From Nocardia sp. NBC_00565 (GTDB taxonomy: Bacteria > Actinomycetota > Actinomycetes > Mycobacteriales > Mycobacteriaceae), in the NCBI RefSeq assembly GCF_036345915.1, contig NZ_CP107785.1, positions 8,804,001-8,868,000 of the forward strand: a stretch of DNA of 64,000 bases, in the 5' to 3' direction. The notes under the pieces are model-generated. The model saw nothing but the letters and a program-made list of their open reading frames with translations. It made no database searches and was not told where the DNA came from. Position numbers and translations under genes: made by a program. Shown piece after piece: positions 50,661 to 59,521 of the stretch. Each line of letters begins with the position of its first letter. The stretch's first letter is position 1.

Positions 50661-51500
50661 CTACTGACCAGGTGCGAAGGCGTCGGCATGTGCGCGCGCC
50701 CACTGTTCGAAGGTATGCGGCTCGCGGCCGGTCACCTCGTGCACGGTGGGGTAGACCTGGGTTTCGTCCAACGTGCCGTCGACGAAGAAGCTCCAGAACG
50801 CATCGACATAGTGCTGCGGCATGGTCGCCTCGAGTTCGGCGCGCGTCTGCGCATTCGTCAGCCCCTGGCAGACCAGTGGCCGGTCGAGCACCTCGGCGAG
50901 CACCGCGACCTGATCCGCGGGTACCAGTGCCCGCGGTCCGGTCAGTTCGAGGATCCGACCTGCCAGTCCGCCCGCGGTCAGGGCAACCGCCGCGACTGCC
51001 GCGATGTCGGCGGGATCGATGGCGGCGACGGGTACGTCGGGGAACTGGGCGCGGATCACATCACCCTGCGCGAGCTGCGGCAACCAGCGCAGCGCATTCG
51101 ACATGAACGAGCGCGGGCGCAGGAACGTCCACGCGAGACCGGATTCCCGCACGTCCCGCTCGGCCTGGGTCATATACGCCGAGACCGCGTTGTTCATGTC
51201 CGCCAGCGCGGCGGACCCGCCCGAGAGCAGGACAACGTGCTGTACGCCTGCCTTTTTCGCGCGGGCGAGCAGGTCCGGTGTGTCCGCGTAGCCCGGCAGC
51301 AGGAACATTCCGGTGACCCCGTCCAGGGCCTCGGTCATGCTCTCCGGCTGATTCAGATCGCCGATCACACCCTCGACACCGGCGGGTAGCTGTGCGCGGG
51401 CGGGATCGCGGACCAGCGCGCGCACTGCGTCGCCGGAATTGCTCAGTGCCGCAACCAGTTCGGTGCCGATATTGCCCGTCGCGCCGGTTATCAGGATCAT
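50661..51500 (-). CDS. NmrA-like/atypical SDR NAD(P)-binding protein
   Basis: 279 aa from ATG 51500, preceded by GGAGGAG. NmrA/TMR-type SDR: MILITGATGNIGTELVAALS, VRALVRDPARAQLPAGVEG, VIGDLNQPESM and HVVLLSGGSAAL. It lacks the Tyr-x3-Lys active site, so it may be a redox sensor or an NADPH-dependent reductase (quinone oxidoreductase type) with altered catalysis. It is divergent from an FMN reductase gene (175 bp), consistent with a shared redox function. Confidence 0.85.
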   Translation of the reverse strand: MILITGATGNIGTELVAALSNSGDAVRALVRDPARAQLPAGVEGVIGDLNQPESMTEALDGVTGMFLLPGYADTPDLLARAKKAGVQHVVLLSGGSAALADMNNAVSAYMTQAERDVRESGLAWTFLRPRSFMSNALRWLPQLAQGDVIRAQFPDVPVAAIDPADIAAVAAVALTAGGLAGRILELTGPRALVPADQVAVLAEVLDRPLVCQGLTNAQTRAELEATMPQHYVDAFWSFFVDGTLDETQVYPTVHEVTGREPHTFEQWARAHADAFAPGQ

Positions 51501-51675
51501 GTTCGCTCCTCCAGGTTGCACTCTGTTCGGTCGACTCGTCCATCATGCGAAATCGTCGCAGCGGCGTCTCCCCATCTCAGGTAAACATGCCGGAATGGTC
51601 GGCGGATATCGACCGAATCGAGATCGCCGCGCCTGCTTCGACCGTACCGGCGCTGCACAGCGTTAGGCTCGCGCA

Positions 51676-52236
51676 GTGGATACCCCGCTACGGCTAGAGG
51701 TCATCGTGGCCAGTACGCGCCCGGAGCGATTCGCTCCGGTGGTCGCCGATTGGTTCCTGCGCACGGTCCGGGCGCGCCCCGAATTCGATACCGGCGTCAT
51801 CGATCTCATCACCACCCCGCTGCCGACGGACCTCGCCTTCACTACCGACGTAGCCGCCTACCGCCAGCGTCTGGCCGCCGCCGATGCCTTCGTCGCGATC
51901 ACCTCGGAATACAACCACGGCTACCCGGCCTCGCTGAAAACCGCCTTCGACAACGCGAAACACGAATGGCGCGCCAAGCCCATCGGTTTCGTCTCCTACG
52001 GCGGACTCTCCGGCGGCCTGCGCGCCGTCGAACAACTGCGCCAGGTGGTCGCCGAAATCCACATGGTCTCCATCCGCGAAACCGTCAGTTTCCACCAGGC
52101 CAAGAAACAATTCGACGAAGCAGGCAATACCCAGGACGGCGCCGCCATCGACGCCGCCGAACGCCTGATCCGCCAACTAGCCTGGTGGGCAAGAACTCTG
52201 CGCGAAGCCCGCACCACCAACCCCTACCCGGGCTGA
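51676..52236 (+). CDS. NADPH-dependent FMN reductase
   Basis: 186 aa, GTG 51676. Flavodoxin-like fold: LEVIVASTRPERFAPVVADW at the phosphate-binding start, and the FMN-site motif ITSEYNHGYPASLKTAFDNA, then PIGFVSYGGLSGGLRAVEQL. Related enzymes reduce FMN, quinones or azo dyes. The C-terminal helix (LIRQLAWWARTLREA) is typical. It is convergent with eccE of the ESX-4-type locus, with an 89-bp gap and no obvious terminator. Confidence 0.88.
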   Translation: MDTPLRLEVIVASTRPERFAPVVADWFLRTVRARPEFDTGVIDLITTPLPTDLAFTTDVAAYRQRLAAADAFVAITSEYNHGYPASLKTAFDNAKHEWRAKPIGFVSYGGLSGGLRAVEQLRQVVAEIHMVSIRETVSFHQAKKQFDEAGNTQDGAAIDAAERLIRQLAWWARTLREARTTNPYPG

Positions 52237-52325
52237 TCGGGACTGTCTGAAAAATCTGACACCCCCGGCTGATACCGCCCTCTTTGCACCAGGTGCGACG
52301 TTGTCCAGCCGGCAGGCGGGAAAGG

Positions 52326-53975
52326 CTACTGCGGGCTCCCTGCCATTGCGCGGCGGCCGCGCGGGTGGCCGATGTAGGTGGCCTCGCGCGGAATGGAGAC
52401 CAGGGTCAGGTCGACTTGCGCTGTGCCGGTGCGCAGTACGACGTGGTTGCCGATGGCGCTGGGCTGATGGATCGACAGGTCCGGCCGGGTTGCGGGCCAA
52501 CCCATCGGATCACCGGTCACATAGATCGTTGTGACACCGGCGTGCGGCGCGGGGGCGAGTACTCCGTCGACCACGGTCGCGGTGAATCCGGCGTCGGATT
52601 GATGCGTTTCCACCGCGATCTGCAGCCGTTCCGGGTTGCTGATGGTGGTCACCAGGGTTTCCCAGGCGTGCGCGCGATCGGTGCGGATCAGGATCCGCTC
52701 GCCGACCGCCAGCGCGCGGAATACCAACTGCTGGGCCAGATACAGCTCACCGGCCACGTACACCGTCGAGATACCGGTGCCGACGATGCGGACCGCGACA
52801 CCCTGGCCCTCGTCGTCCGAGCCGATCAGCTGACCACAGCCCGAGGACGGCAGGTGCAGTGCCGCGATCACATCGATCGGATATTCGGTCACCGGGACCG
52901 CGTCGTCGAGTTCGGGTATGGCGAGCGGCAGATGCGCGAGCAGTCCGTCGCGGTGTCGTCCGTTCATCGAGATCAGACCCTTGAGCTTGGTGCGCTCGGG
53001 CAGCTCCCGCGCGGTCAGCCGCCAGGCGGCGCCGATGCTCACCGCTTCGGCCGAACTGCCGGGGCGCAGCCGCACCGCGACCGTGGTGCCGCGCGATGGC
53101 GCGACCCACAGTTGCGAGAGCAGATCCGAGCCGAGCCGCTTCGGGTCGACGGCGCTGCCGATGTTCACGCTGTTGCCGATTTCGGCGTAGCGCCAGCGGT
53201 GGGTCAGCGTGCGTGGGTCGTAGCCCTGCGTGATCTGCAGGACGGCCTTGCGAATCTCGGGCGCGGTGAGGATGCGGGCGCTGCAGTCGGCGTCCTCGAG
53301 GGTACGCATGATGCGTTGTGTCGCAATGGTTACCGCGCGTGAGGCGCCCTCGCTGCCGCCGCCGCGCCGGGCCGCCGCCTCGGGGCAGGCGATCGCGTCG
53401 AAGCTGATGGCGAGCCAGACATTGCGGTGCGCGGTGGCGGGCAGCGGGCCGAGCAGCGATTCGTAGATCTTGCCAGCGGGCGTGCCGGAGCGGCTGCGGT
53501 GTCCGTGGCTGATGATGTCGATGCCGCTGAGCAGGATGTCGTGCTGGTTCAGGCATTTGGCCAGTTCCGGCAGCGGCAGCAGATGCGAGGCGTGCACGGT
53601 GGTGCGGGCGATCCGGGTCAGCCCGCCCTTGGGGGCGAGCACCTCGACGACCGTGACGACTCGGGTGCCGTCCCAATACAGGCCGAGCGAACGGCCGTCG
53701 GAGCCACGGAAGTCGACGGTGTCGCCGATCTCGTAGTCACTGCGGGTCAGATAGCGCCACCAGGTAGCGATCCAGTCCAGGATGGTGCGCTTGGCGATCG
53801 GGATCAACGGCAGCAGTCCGGCGATCACCGCGACGCCGAGCGCGGGCCACGCACCCAATCCGGCGAACAATGCGAGCAGTCCGGCCGCGAGCCCGATCAC
53901 CTGCGCGATCAGCAGATTTCGCAGCGAGATGCGCCCCAGCAACGGGCGTGGTCCCGCACCGGCTTGTTCGGCCAT
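52326..53975 (-). CDS. eccE: Type VII secretion protein EccE (ESX-4-type locus)
   Basis: 549 aa from ATG 53975, preceded by TTGGGGGAC. EccE homologue of the copy at 12193: two N-terminal helices (LLIAQVIGLAAGLLALFAGL and LGVAVIAGLLPLIPIA), then GLYWDGTRVVTVVEVL, IYESLLGPLPATAHRNVWLA, CGQLIGSDDEGQGVAVRIVG and the terminal segment REATYIGHPRGRR, which parallels the EccE-1 end DEMRYIGESLAAAR. Mycobacterial ESX-4 loci lack eccE, so its presence here marks an ESX-4-bis or ancestral type. It is head-to-head with eccB across 112 bp. Confidence 0.87.
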   Translation of the reverse strand: MAEQAGAGPRPLLGRISLRNLLIAQVIGLAAGLLALFAGLGAWPALGVAVIAGLLPLIPIAKRTILDWIATWWRYLTRSDYEIGDTVDFRGSDGRSLGLYWDGTRVVTVVEVLAPKGGLTRIARTTVHASHLLPLPELAKCLNQHDILLSGIDIISHGHRSRSGTPAGKIYESLLGPLPATAHRNVWLAISFDAIACPEAAARRGGGSEGASRAVTIATQRIMRTLEDADCSARILTAPEIRKAVLQITQGYDPRTLTHRWRYAEIGNSVNIGSAVDPKRLGSDLLSQLWVAPSRGTTVAVRLRPGSSAEAVSIGAAWRLTARELPERTKLKGLISMNGRHRDGLLAHLPLAIPELDDAVPVTEYPIDVIAALHLPSSGCGQLIGSDDEGQGVAVRIVGTGISTVYVAGELYLAQQLVFRALAVGERILIRTDRAHAWETLVTTISNPERLQIAVETHQSDAGFTATVVDGVLAPAPHAGVTTIYVTGDPMGWPATRPDLSIHQPSAIGNHVVLRTGTAQVDLTLVSIPREATYIGHPRGRRAMAGSPQ

Positions 53976-54087
53976 CGTCGTCCCCCAAGTACCCGGTAAC
54001 GGCCGTTTCATATCGGCCGAGCTGAACATTAGTCCTCGGGAACTGTACTGTGTTCCGCGAACGCGAGCATTGTTCGGGGAGGGAAAC

Positions 54088-55575
54088 ATGCCTTCAAAAC
54101 CCACTACACGCTGGCAGGTGAGCGGCTACCGCTTTCTGGTCCGGCGGATGGAACACGCCCTGGTCCGCCGGGATGTGCGCATGCTGCACGATCCGATGCG
54201 CTCCCAGTCCCGCGCCTACGCGGCCGGGCTGATCATGGCCATCGTGGTGTTGGCGGGCTGCGGCGTGCTCGCACTGCTGCGCCCACAGGACAAGATCGGC
54301 AGCAGCAAGATTCTGATCGGCAAGGAATCCGGCGCCGTCTACGTGGTGATCAACGACGTGGTGCATCCGACGCTGAACCTGGCCTCGGCCCGGCTGGCCG
54401 CGGGGTCGCCGGAAAAGGCAAGCATCGTCAAGGAATCCGAGATCGGCAAGAAGTCGCGCGGGCAGCTGATCGGCATCCCGGGCGCGCCCTCCTCGTTGCG
54501 TTTCGACAAGGACGGCAAGGGCCGGATCTGGACGGTCTGCGATCAGTTGAAGGTCGACGGCAGCAAGGACCTGACCACCTCGGTGCTGGCCGGTCCGCTC
54601 TCGCTCGGCGAGAAAGCCTCGGTCATGGGCAAGGACCGGGCGCTGCTGGTCCAGGGCAAGGACTCGGCGTATCTGATCTACGACGGCAAGCGCGCCCGCA
54701 TCGACCTCAAGGAACGCGCCGTCACCGACGCACTGAAGATCACCGGCGCGACCGCCCGGCCGATCGGCGAGGGCCTGCTCAATACGATTCCCGAAGTACT
54801 GCGGATCATTCCGCCCCACATCGATAATCCGGGTGGCTCGGTGGCCTACTCGATCAGCGGTCACCGCATCGGTGATGTGGTGCAGGTGCCCACCGAGCCC
54901 GACGTGAACTATGTGGTGCTGCGAGACGGTCTACAGCCGATCTCTCGGGTGACCGCCGAAATCATCCGCAATAGCAACCCGACCACGGCAACCAGCAGCT
55001 GGATCGAACACATCGAGCGCACCCACGCGGACATCTCGCAGGCGCTGCCGGTCGGTGACTACCCGCAGTCCGCTCCCTCGCTCATCCAGACCAAGGATGA
55101 CCCCGTCAGCTGCCTGTCCTGGAAACCGCTCGCAGCGGCGGCCGAGAACAAGGACGGCGGCAGCCGCGCCGAGCTGACGGTACTCACCGGTGTGGCACTG
55201 CCGATTCCGGATAAGGCCAAGCTGGTGCCGCTAGCCCAAGCGGACGGCTCCGGCGCCAACGCCGATGCGGTCTACATCCCGCCCGGCACGGGCGCATTCG
55301 TCCAGACCACCGGCATCGAACCCGACAGTCGCCGCAAGGACAGCAAGTTCTACATCGCCGACACCGGCGTCCGCTACGGCATCAAGGACGCCGATGCCGA
55401 GAAGGCGCTCGGTATGGACACCGATTCGGGGACGAAACCCGAACCCGCGCCGTGGCCGATCATCGGCCTGCTCGCGGCGGGTCCGAGCCTGGCCCGCGCC
55501 GACGCGATGGTCGCCCACGACGGCGTCGCCGCAGACCCCTCACCGTCGAAATCGCCTGTCGCCTCGCAGAACTGA
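54088..55575 (+). CDS. eccB: Type VII secretion protein EccB (ESX-4-type)
   Basis: 495 aa, ATG 54088 with GGGGAGGG. N-terminal signature RWQVSGYRFLVRRMEHALVR, MLHDPMRSQ, one transmembrane helix (AGLIMAIVVLAGCGVLALL) and periplasmic start LRPQDKIGSSKILIGKESG. Repeat-domain motifs LASARLAAGSPEKA, LIGIPGAPSSLRF and YLIYDGKRARIDL are present, and near the end FYIADTGVRYGIKDADAEKA. Cysteine in VSCLSW matches the conserved loop. Very similar to the EccB at 14182 in architecture. Context (mycP, eccD, eccC and proximity to the alpha operon) places it in ESX-4. Confidence 0.95.
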   Translation: MPSKPTTRWQVSGYRFLVRRMEHALVRRDVRMLHDPMRSQSRAYAAGLIMAIVVLAGCGVLALLRPQDKIGSSKILIGKESGAVYVVINDVVHPTLNLASARLAAGSPEKASIVKESEIGKKSRGQLIGIPGAPSSLRFDKDGKGRIWTVCDQLKVDGSKDLTTSVLAGPLSLGEKASVMGKDRALLVQGKDSAYLIYDGKRARIDLKERAVTDALKITGATARPIGEGLLNTIPEVLRIIPPHIDNPGGSVAYSISGHRIGDVVQVPTEPDVNYVVLRDGLQPISRVTAEIIRNSNPTTATSSWIEHIERTHADISQALPVGDYPQSAPSLIQTKDDPVSCLSWKPLAAAAENKDGGSRAELTVLTGVALPIPDKAKLVPLAQADGSGANADAVYIPPGTGAFVQTTGIEPDSRRKDSKFYIADTGVRYGIKDADAEKALGMDTDSGTKPEPAPWPIIGLLAAGPSLARADAMVAHDGVAADPSPSKSPVASQN

Positions 55576-55631
55576 GGAACGCGGGGACACCTCATCTCGG
55601 CCGCAACCGTCGACAAGACGTGCGGCGGTGT

Positions 55632-56411
55632 TCACCTCGGCTGGTGATCCGGATCGGACGATGTGACATCTGCGGTGCGCAGAGCGGCGACTTCCACGCG
55701 CAGCGCACGGATCTCGTCGATCAGGACACTGACTTCGCGGTCGGTCGCCTCGGTGACGGCCTCTACATTCTTCAGCTGATCCATCACCCAACTGGTCGTG
55801 GTGCCGATGGCGAAGCTGATCAGGCCGATGCCGAGAGTCATCAGGATCAGCGCGATCAGGCGGCCGTGCACGGTTACCGGATATACGTCGCCGTAGCCGA
55901 CCGTGGTCACCGACACCATCGACCACCACAGCGCATCGCCGAAGTTGTGGATCTTACTGTCCGGAGCGCCGTATTCGGCGTCGAAGAACGCCAGACTGCA
56001 CAGCACCAGCGTGAGCGCCGAACTGGTACCGACGAAGATCGCCAGCCGGGCGCGGGTGACCCGGTTGCGGTTGAGGGTGTCGAGCACCAGCAGCGCCGCC
56101 CGCAGCAGCCGCACCGGCCGGAACGGCGGCAACAGCACGATCAGCAATTCCAGCGGGTGGGTGCGCACGAACCGCCAGCGATCGGTGGACAGCCAGGTTC
56201 GCACGCCGAAGTCCGCCGCGAACGCCACCCAGATGGCGATGTCGACCCGTTCGAGCCAGGCATCGAGTCGCGGTGACGCCCCGGTATCGAGCACGTGCCA
56301 GGCGTAGACGCCGATGAAGAGTACGGCCAGCGCCAGCATCGGGATACCGGTCGCGCGTTCCCAGGCTTGTCTACGGCTCGGTGGTGTTTGGGTTGTGCTC
56401 GTTTGAACCAC
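55632..56411 (-). CDS. Voltage-gated-type potassium channel protein
   Basis: 259 aa, GTG 56411. Six-helix VIC topology: MLALAVLFIGVYAWHVLDTG, VDIAIWVAFAADFGVRTWLS, an S4-like segment with spaced arginines (PFRPVRLLRAALLVLDTLNR), ARLAIFVGTSSALTLVLCSL, pore helix ALWWSMVSVTTVGYGDVYPV with the K+ filter TTVGYGD at about residues 171-177, and HGRLIALILMTLGIGLISFA. A short cytoplasmic coiled coil ends the protein (TEATDREVSVLIDEIRALRV). It is unrelated to T7SS, yet lies between eccB and mycP of the ESX-4-type locus. Confidence 0.9.
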   Translation of the reverse strand: MVQTSTTQTPPSRRQAWERATGIPMLALAVLFIGVYAWHVLDTGASPRLDAWLERVDIAIWVAFAADFGVRTWLSTDRWRFVRTHPLELLIVLLPPFRPVRLLRAALLVLDTLNRNRVTRARLAIFVGTSSALTLVLCSLAFFDAEYGAPDSKIHNFGDALWWSMVSVTTVGYGDVYPVTVHGRLIALILMTLGIGLISFAIGTTTSWVMDQLKNVEAVTEATDREVSVLIDEIRALRVEVAALRTADVTSSDPDHQPR

Positions 56412-56474
56412 GGGAACTACCTGCTGTATCGATCGGGTGCGACACCCTATGTACCGCCGTTTGCCCCGACGACG

Positions 56475-57884
56475 CTACATATCGTCCGAGTGGACGCCGA
56501 ACCGGCGGCGGATCGGGAACGAGGCGAGGTAGCCGAGAATCAGTAGGGCGCCGATGATCCCGGTGCCGATCAGCGCGACATTGCGGGCCCGATTGTCCGG
56601 CGGCGGTGTCGGCGCGGGCACCGCGAGCTGGGCGCTCTTGGCGGGGCTCGGTCGCTTGGGCGGCAGCGGTGGGCTGCTGCTCACCTCATCGGTCAACGCC
56701 GCGACCGGGTCGACCGCGCCGTAACCGATATACGGACTCCACCCCTCGGCGGGCGCGTGCGCGGTGGCCTGCATGCGCTTGACCACATCCAGCGCGCTCA
56801 TCTCGGGAAAGCGGGCCCGCACGAGCGCGACCACGCCGGAGACCAGCGGCGTCGCGAAGCTGGTTCCGCTCATCGCCTGTTGCTGCCCTTGCTGATTCAC
56901 GGTTCCGGTGGCGGTGCCGGTGCCGCGCGGGTCCAGCGAGACCATGTTCTCGCCCGGCGCGGCCACACTCACCCACGGGCCGGGCACGGTGAACTTCGAC
57001 GGCGCGCCGTTCGAATCGATCGAACCGACCGAGAGCACATAGTCGTCCCAGCGCGCCGGGCTCACATTGACCCTGACGTTGCTCCACGGATCGGCGGACG
57101 GACGCAGCGGATCGATGATCTGCTGCTCGGTCTTGCAGGAGCCGTCCTGGTTGCCCGCGGCGACGACCACGACCACGTTCTTCTCCAGGGTCGCGTATCG
57201 CACTGCCGCACCGATGGATCCGTCCACATCATTGGATGAGCCGCACCACACCTCGGAGATATTGATGACGTTGACACCCGCGTCGGCCGCGCGCCGGATC
57301 GCCGATGCCATGGTGGCCAGATTGCCGTAGCCCTCGGGCAGGTCGTCGGGATTGCGTTCCCTGGCCCGGCCTTCCTTCTGATACATCTTGCTGGTCTGGC
57401 GGATGGTCATGATGCGCGCTTCCGGCGCGACGCCGGAGAAGCCCTGACCGTCCACCTTCGACGCGGCGATCAGGCCGGCGACGAAGGTGCCGTGCCCGTC
57501 GCAGTCCTCGGTGCCGTCGCCCGAGTTCGCCACGAAATCTCCACCGGCGATCAGACCGGGCAATCGAGGATGCCGCGCGACACCGGTGTCGATGACCGCG
57601 ATCGTCTGGCCTTCGCCCTTCGAGAACCGCCAGGCGCTGTCCAGATCGAGCGAGCGCTGCGCGGTCGGGATGGTCGCGCCCGCACCGCCGGAGACGGTAT
57701 TCGAGCAGTCGGAATTCGCTGGCCGCTCGGTCTTTTCGGGCGGTGCCGCCGGATCGCCCGCGGGCAGTAGACCCGGATTCACCGCGGGCGGGTGATCCGC
57801 CGAAGCGGCACCCGCGCCCAATCCCAACGATGCGCTCATGCCCAACGCCACGGCCGCCGCCGCGACGCGCAGGTGCGGCTTCAC
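56475..57884 (-). CDS. mycP: Mycosin MycP (ESX-4-type)
   Basis: 469 aa. GTG 57884 overlaps the eccD stop by four bases (GTGA), which fixes the start and gives a proper signal peptide (RVAAAAVALGMSASLGLGAG). Subtilisin triad Asp99 (IAVIDTGVARHPRL), His131 (DCDGHGTFVAG) and Ser342 (MSGTSFATPLVSG). Cysteines at residue about 60 and 130 region fit mycosin disulfides. C-terminal Pro-rich linker (PPLPPKRPSPAKSA) and membrane anchor (NVALIGTGIIGALLILGYLA). It acts at the periplasmic face of the ESX complex. Confidence 0.95.
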   Translation of the reverse strand: MKPHLRVAAAAVALGMSASLGLGAGAASADHPPAVNPGLLPAGDPAAPPEKTERPANSDCSNTVSGGAGATIPTAQRSLDLDSAWRFSKGEGQTIAVIDTGVARHPRLPGLIAGGDFVANSGDGTEDCDGHGTFVAGLIAASKVDGQGFSGVAPEARIMTIRQTSKMYQKEGRARERNPDDLPEGYGNLATMASAIRRAADAGVNVINISEVWCGSSNDVDGSIGAAVRYATLEKNVVVVVAAGNQDGSCKTEQQIIDPLRPSADPWSNVRVNVSPARWDDYVLSVGSIDSNGAPSKFTVPGPWVSVAAPGENMVSLDPRGTGTATGTVNQQGQQQAMSGTSFATPLVSGVVALVRARFPEMSALDVVKRMQATAHAPAEGWSPYIGYGAVDPVAALTDEVSSSPPLPPKRPSPAKSAQLAVPAPTPPPDNRARNVALIGTGIIGALLILGYLASFPIRRRFGVHSDDM

Positions 57885-59347
57885 AGCCCGCGAACGAGGG
57901 AGTAGAGCGAGGCCACCCAGAACACCAGCGGCAGCACGGCGGCCACGAACGCGTACTCGAGCAGTTCCACGCCGCGGCGCATCGGCGGCGTCGCGGACTG
58001 GTTCGGAATGATGATGCCGAGGATCAGTGCCGCGATCAGCACGACCATCGCCGCCCCGAATACCGCCAGCGGCTGCTCCATACCGATGGCCACGCCGACC
58101 ATCATGATCAGCACGATCGACGCGCCGCCCGCGATCAACACCACGGCCTGCTCCGCGCCCGCGTAGGTGCGGCTGCGGAACATCAGCACCGCGGCGGTGA
58201 CCAGCGCCAGCGCGATGCCGGGCCAGTACGGATCGTCCGCGCCCGGATCGGTGCCCGCCAGCGCGCCCGCGACCGAGAGCAGCGTTGTCGCCGAGACCAG
58301 TCCGGCCAGGTACATGCGGGCCCGCTCCGACCTCACCCGCAGCGCGTCCATGGTCGGCAGCGCGCGGTGATCGTCCGGATCGTCCTCGGTCGGATCGATC
58401 GGGGTGCCGGGGGAGGGCACCGGCGGCAGCGGCAGCGCCGCCAGCAGCATCGAAACCCGCGGTGCGAGTGACAGACCCGCGAGGCCGAGCGCGGCGACGA
58501 CGGCACCGATGGCCTTCTCCGGCTGTGCGGTGAGCGTCCCGACCAGTGCGGCCGGGACGGCATACACCGCGAGTGTGGCCGCGCCGATGAACAGCGCAAG
58601 CCCGACCCCGGTGACGCGCCACGCGAGAATCGCTGTCGCGCCGACCAATACCGAACCGAGCAGCAGGTGCGCCCAGCCGTAATCGTCTGGCACATAGAGC
58701 ATTCCGGCGGTGAACGCGGCGGGCAGCGCACAGCCGCCGAGCACCAGCGCGGTCGAGGTGTCGCTGTACATCCGGCTGAGCACCATGCCCGCGACCACCA
58801 GCAGGATCGCCACGGTCAGCGCGAGCGAACCGCTCACCCACCCCGGCAGCGCGTCCTTGGACAGCAGCAGACCCAGGCAGCCGACGACCATGGTGAGCGC
58901 GGCGAGCACCGAGCCGGTGATCCGCGCGACCTTCGGGGTCCAGCTGCGGTAGTGATCGGCGTCGGCGATCGCGACGTTGTACATGATGTCGTCGAACAGC
59001 GGCGTCGGCGCGGTGTGCGAGGCGCTCTCGAGCATGAGCAGCTCGCCATCGCGCACACCGTGCTCGCCGAGGCTCAGTGAATTGGAGAACGGCGGATGGC
59101 CGATGCGGGCCAGCACCCATTCAGCTGGCTCGTAACGCTCGCCCTCGTTGTCGAAGTCGTTGGTGCGGCTGTGTTGAGCGACCATATCGACGACACTCGG
59201 GATCACCAGCGCGACCGGCACATCCACCGGAATCGCCATATCCACCTGAGTGTGCTTGGCAAGAATCGTGACCCGCGCAAGGTCGGGCGCACGGACGATG
59301 CCGCGCGAGGATTCTTCGTCGATATGGTCAAGTCGCGCGTGCGTCAA
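57881..59347 (-). CDS. eccD: Type VII secretion membrane protein EccD (ESX-4-type)
   Basis: 488 aa from TTG 59347, chosen because GGGGGA lies just upstream; a further in-frame start up to 59419 or a second TTG 15 nt inside cannot be excluded. Ubiquitin-like N-terminal domain (ARVTILAKHTQVDMAIPVDV, EWVLARIGHPPFSNSLSLGE), then TPLFDDIMYNVAIADADHYR and about eleven hydrophobic helices (VLAALTMVVGCLGLLL through YAFVAAVLPLVFWVASLYSL). The stop overlaps the mycP start. It is divergent from eccC with 174 bp between, unlike the colinear eccD-mycP-eccC order of the first locus. Confidence 0.92.
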   Translation of the reverse strand: MTHARLDHIDEESSRGIVRAPDLARVTILAKHTQVDMAIPVDVPVALVIPSVVDMVAQHSRTNDFDNEGERYEPAEWVLARIGHPPFSNSLSLGEHGVRDGELLMLESASHTAPTPLFDDIMYNVAIADADHYRSWTPKVARITGSVLAALTMVVGCLGLLLSKDALPGWVSGSLALTVAILLVVAGMVLSRMYSDTSTALVLGGCALPAAFTAGMLYVPDDYGWAHLLLGSVLVGATAILAWRVTGVGLALFIGAATLAVYAVPAALVGTLTAQPEKAIGAVVAALGLAGLSLAPRVSMLLAALPLPPVPSPGTPIDPTEDDPDDHRALPTMDALRVRSERARMYLAGLVSATTLLSVAGALAGTDPGADDPYWPGIALALVTAAVLMFRSRTYAGAEQAVVLIAGGASIVLIMMVGVAIGMEQPLAVFGAAMVVLIAALILGIIIPNQSATPPMRRGVELLEYAFVAAVLPLVFWVASLYSLVRGL

Positions 59348-59521
59348 GCTTCCCCCAACTCGGTCTCTACCTCGTATTTCCGCGTTCCGGGAACCAGGGG
59401 GCCGAGCTTGCGAACCCACCGTTCGGGCAGCAGAATGCTGGTCGAACTGTACGACATGTCAGCTGTGCCCTCTACACTGAGGCCGAAAAAGTGCAGCTTG
59501 TGAAGAGGGGGATCTCGTTCC

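Noticed and set aside
50478..51389. Plus-strand open frame over the NmrA-like gene
   Set aside because: The minus strand encodes a clear SDR with GATGNIG motif and a GGAGGAG site; the plus-strand frame is Arg/Asp/Gly-rich with no family features.
57885..59120. N-terminal extension of the second MycP on the minus strand
   Set aside because: The open frame upstream of GTG 57884 overlaps eccD out of frame and lacks mycosin features; the signal peptide and GTGA overlap fix the start at 57884.
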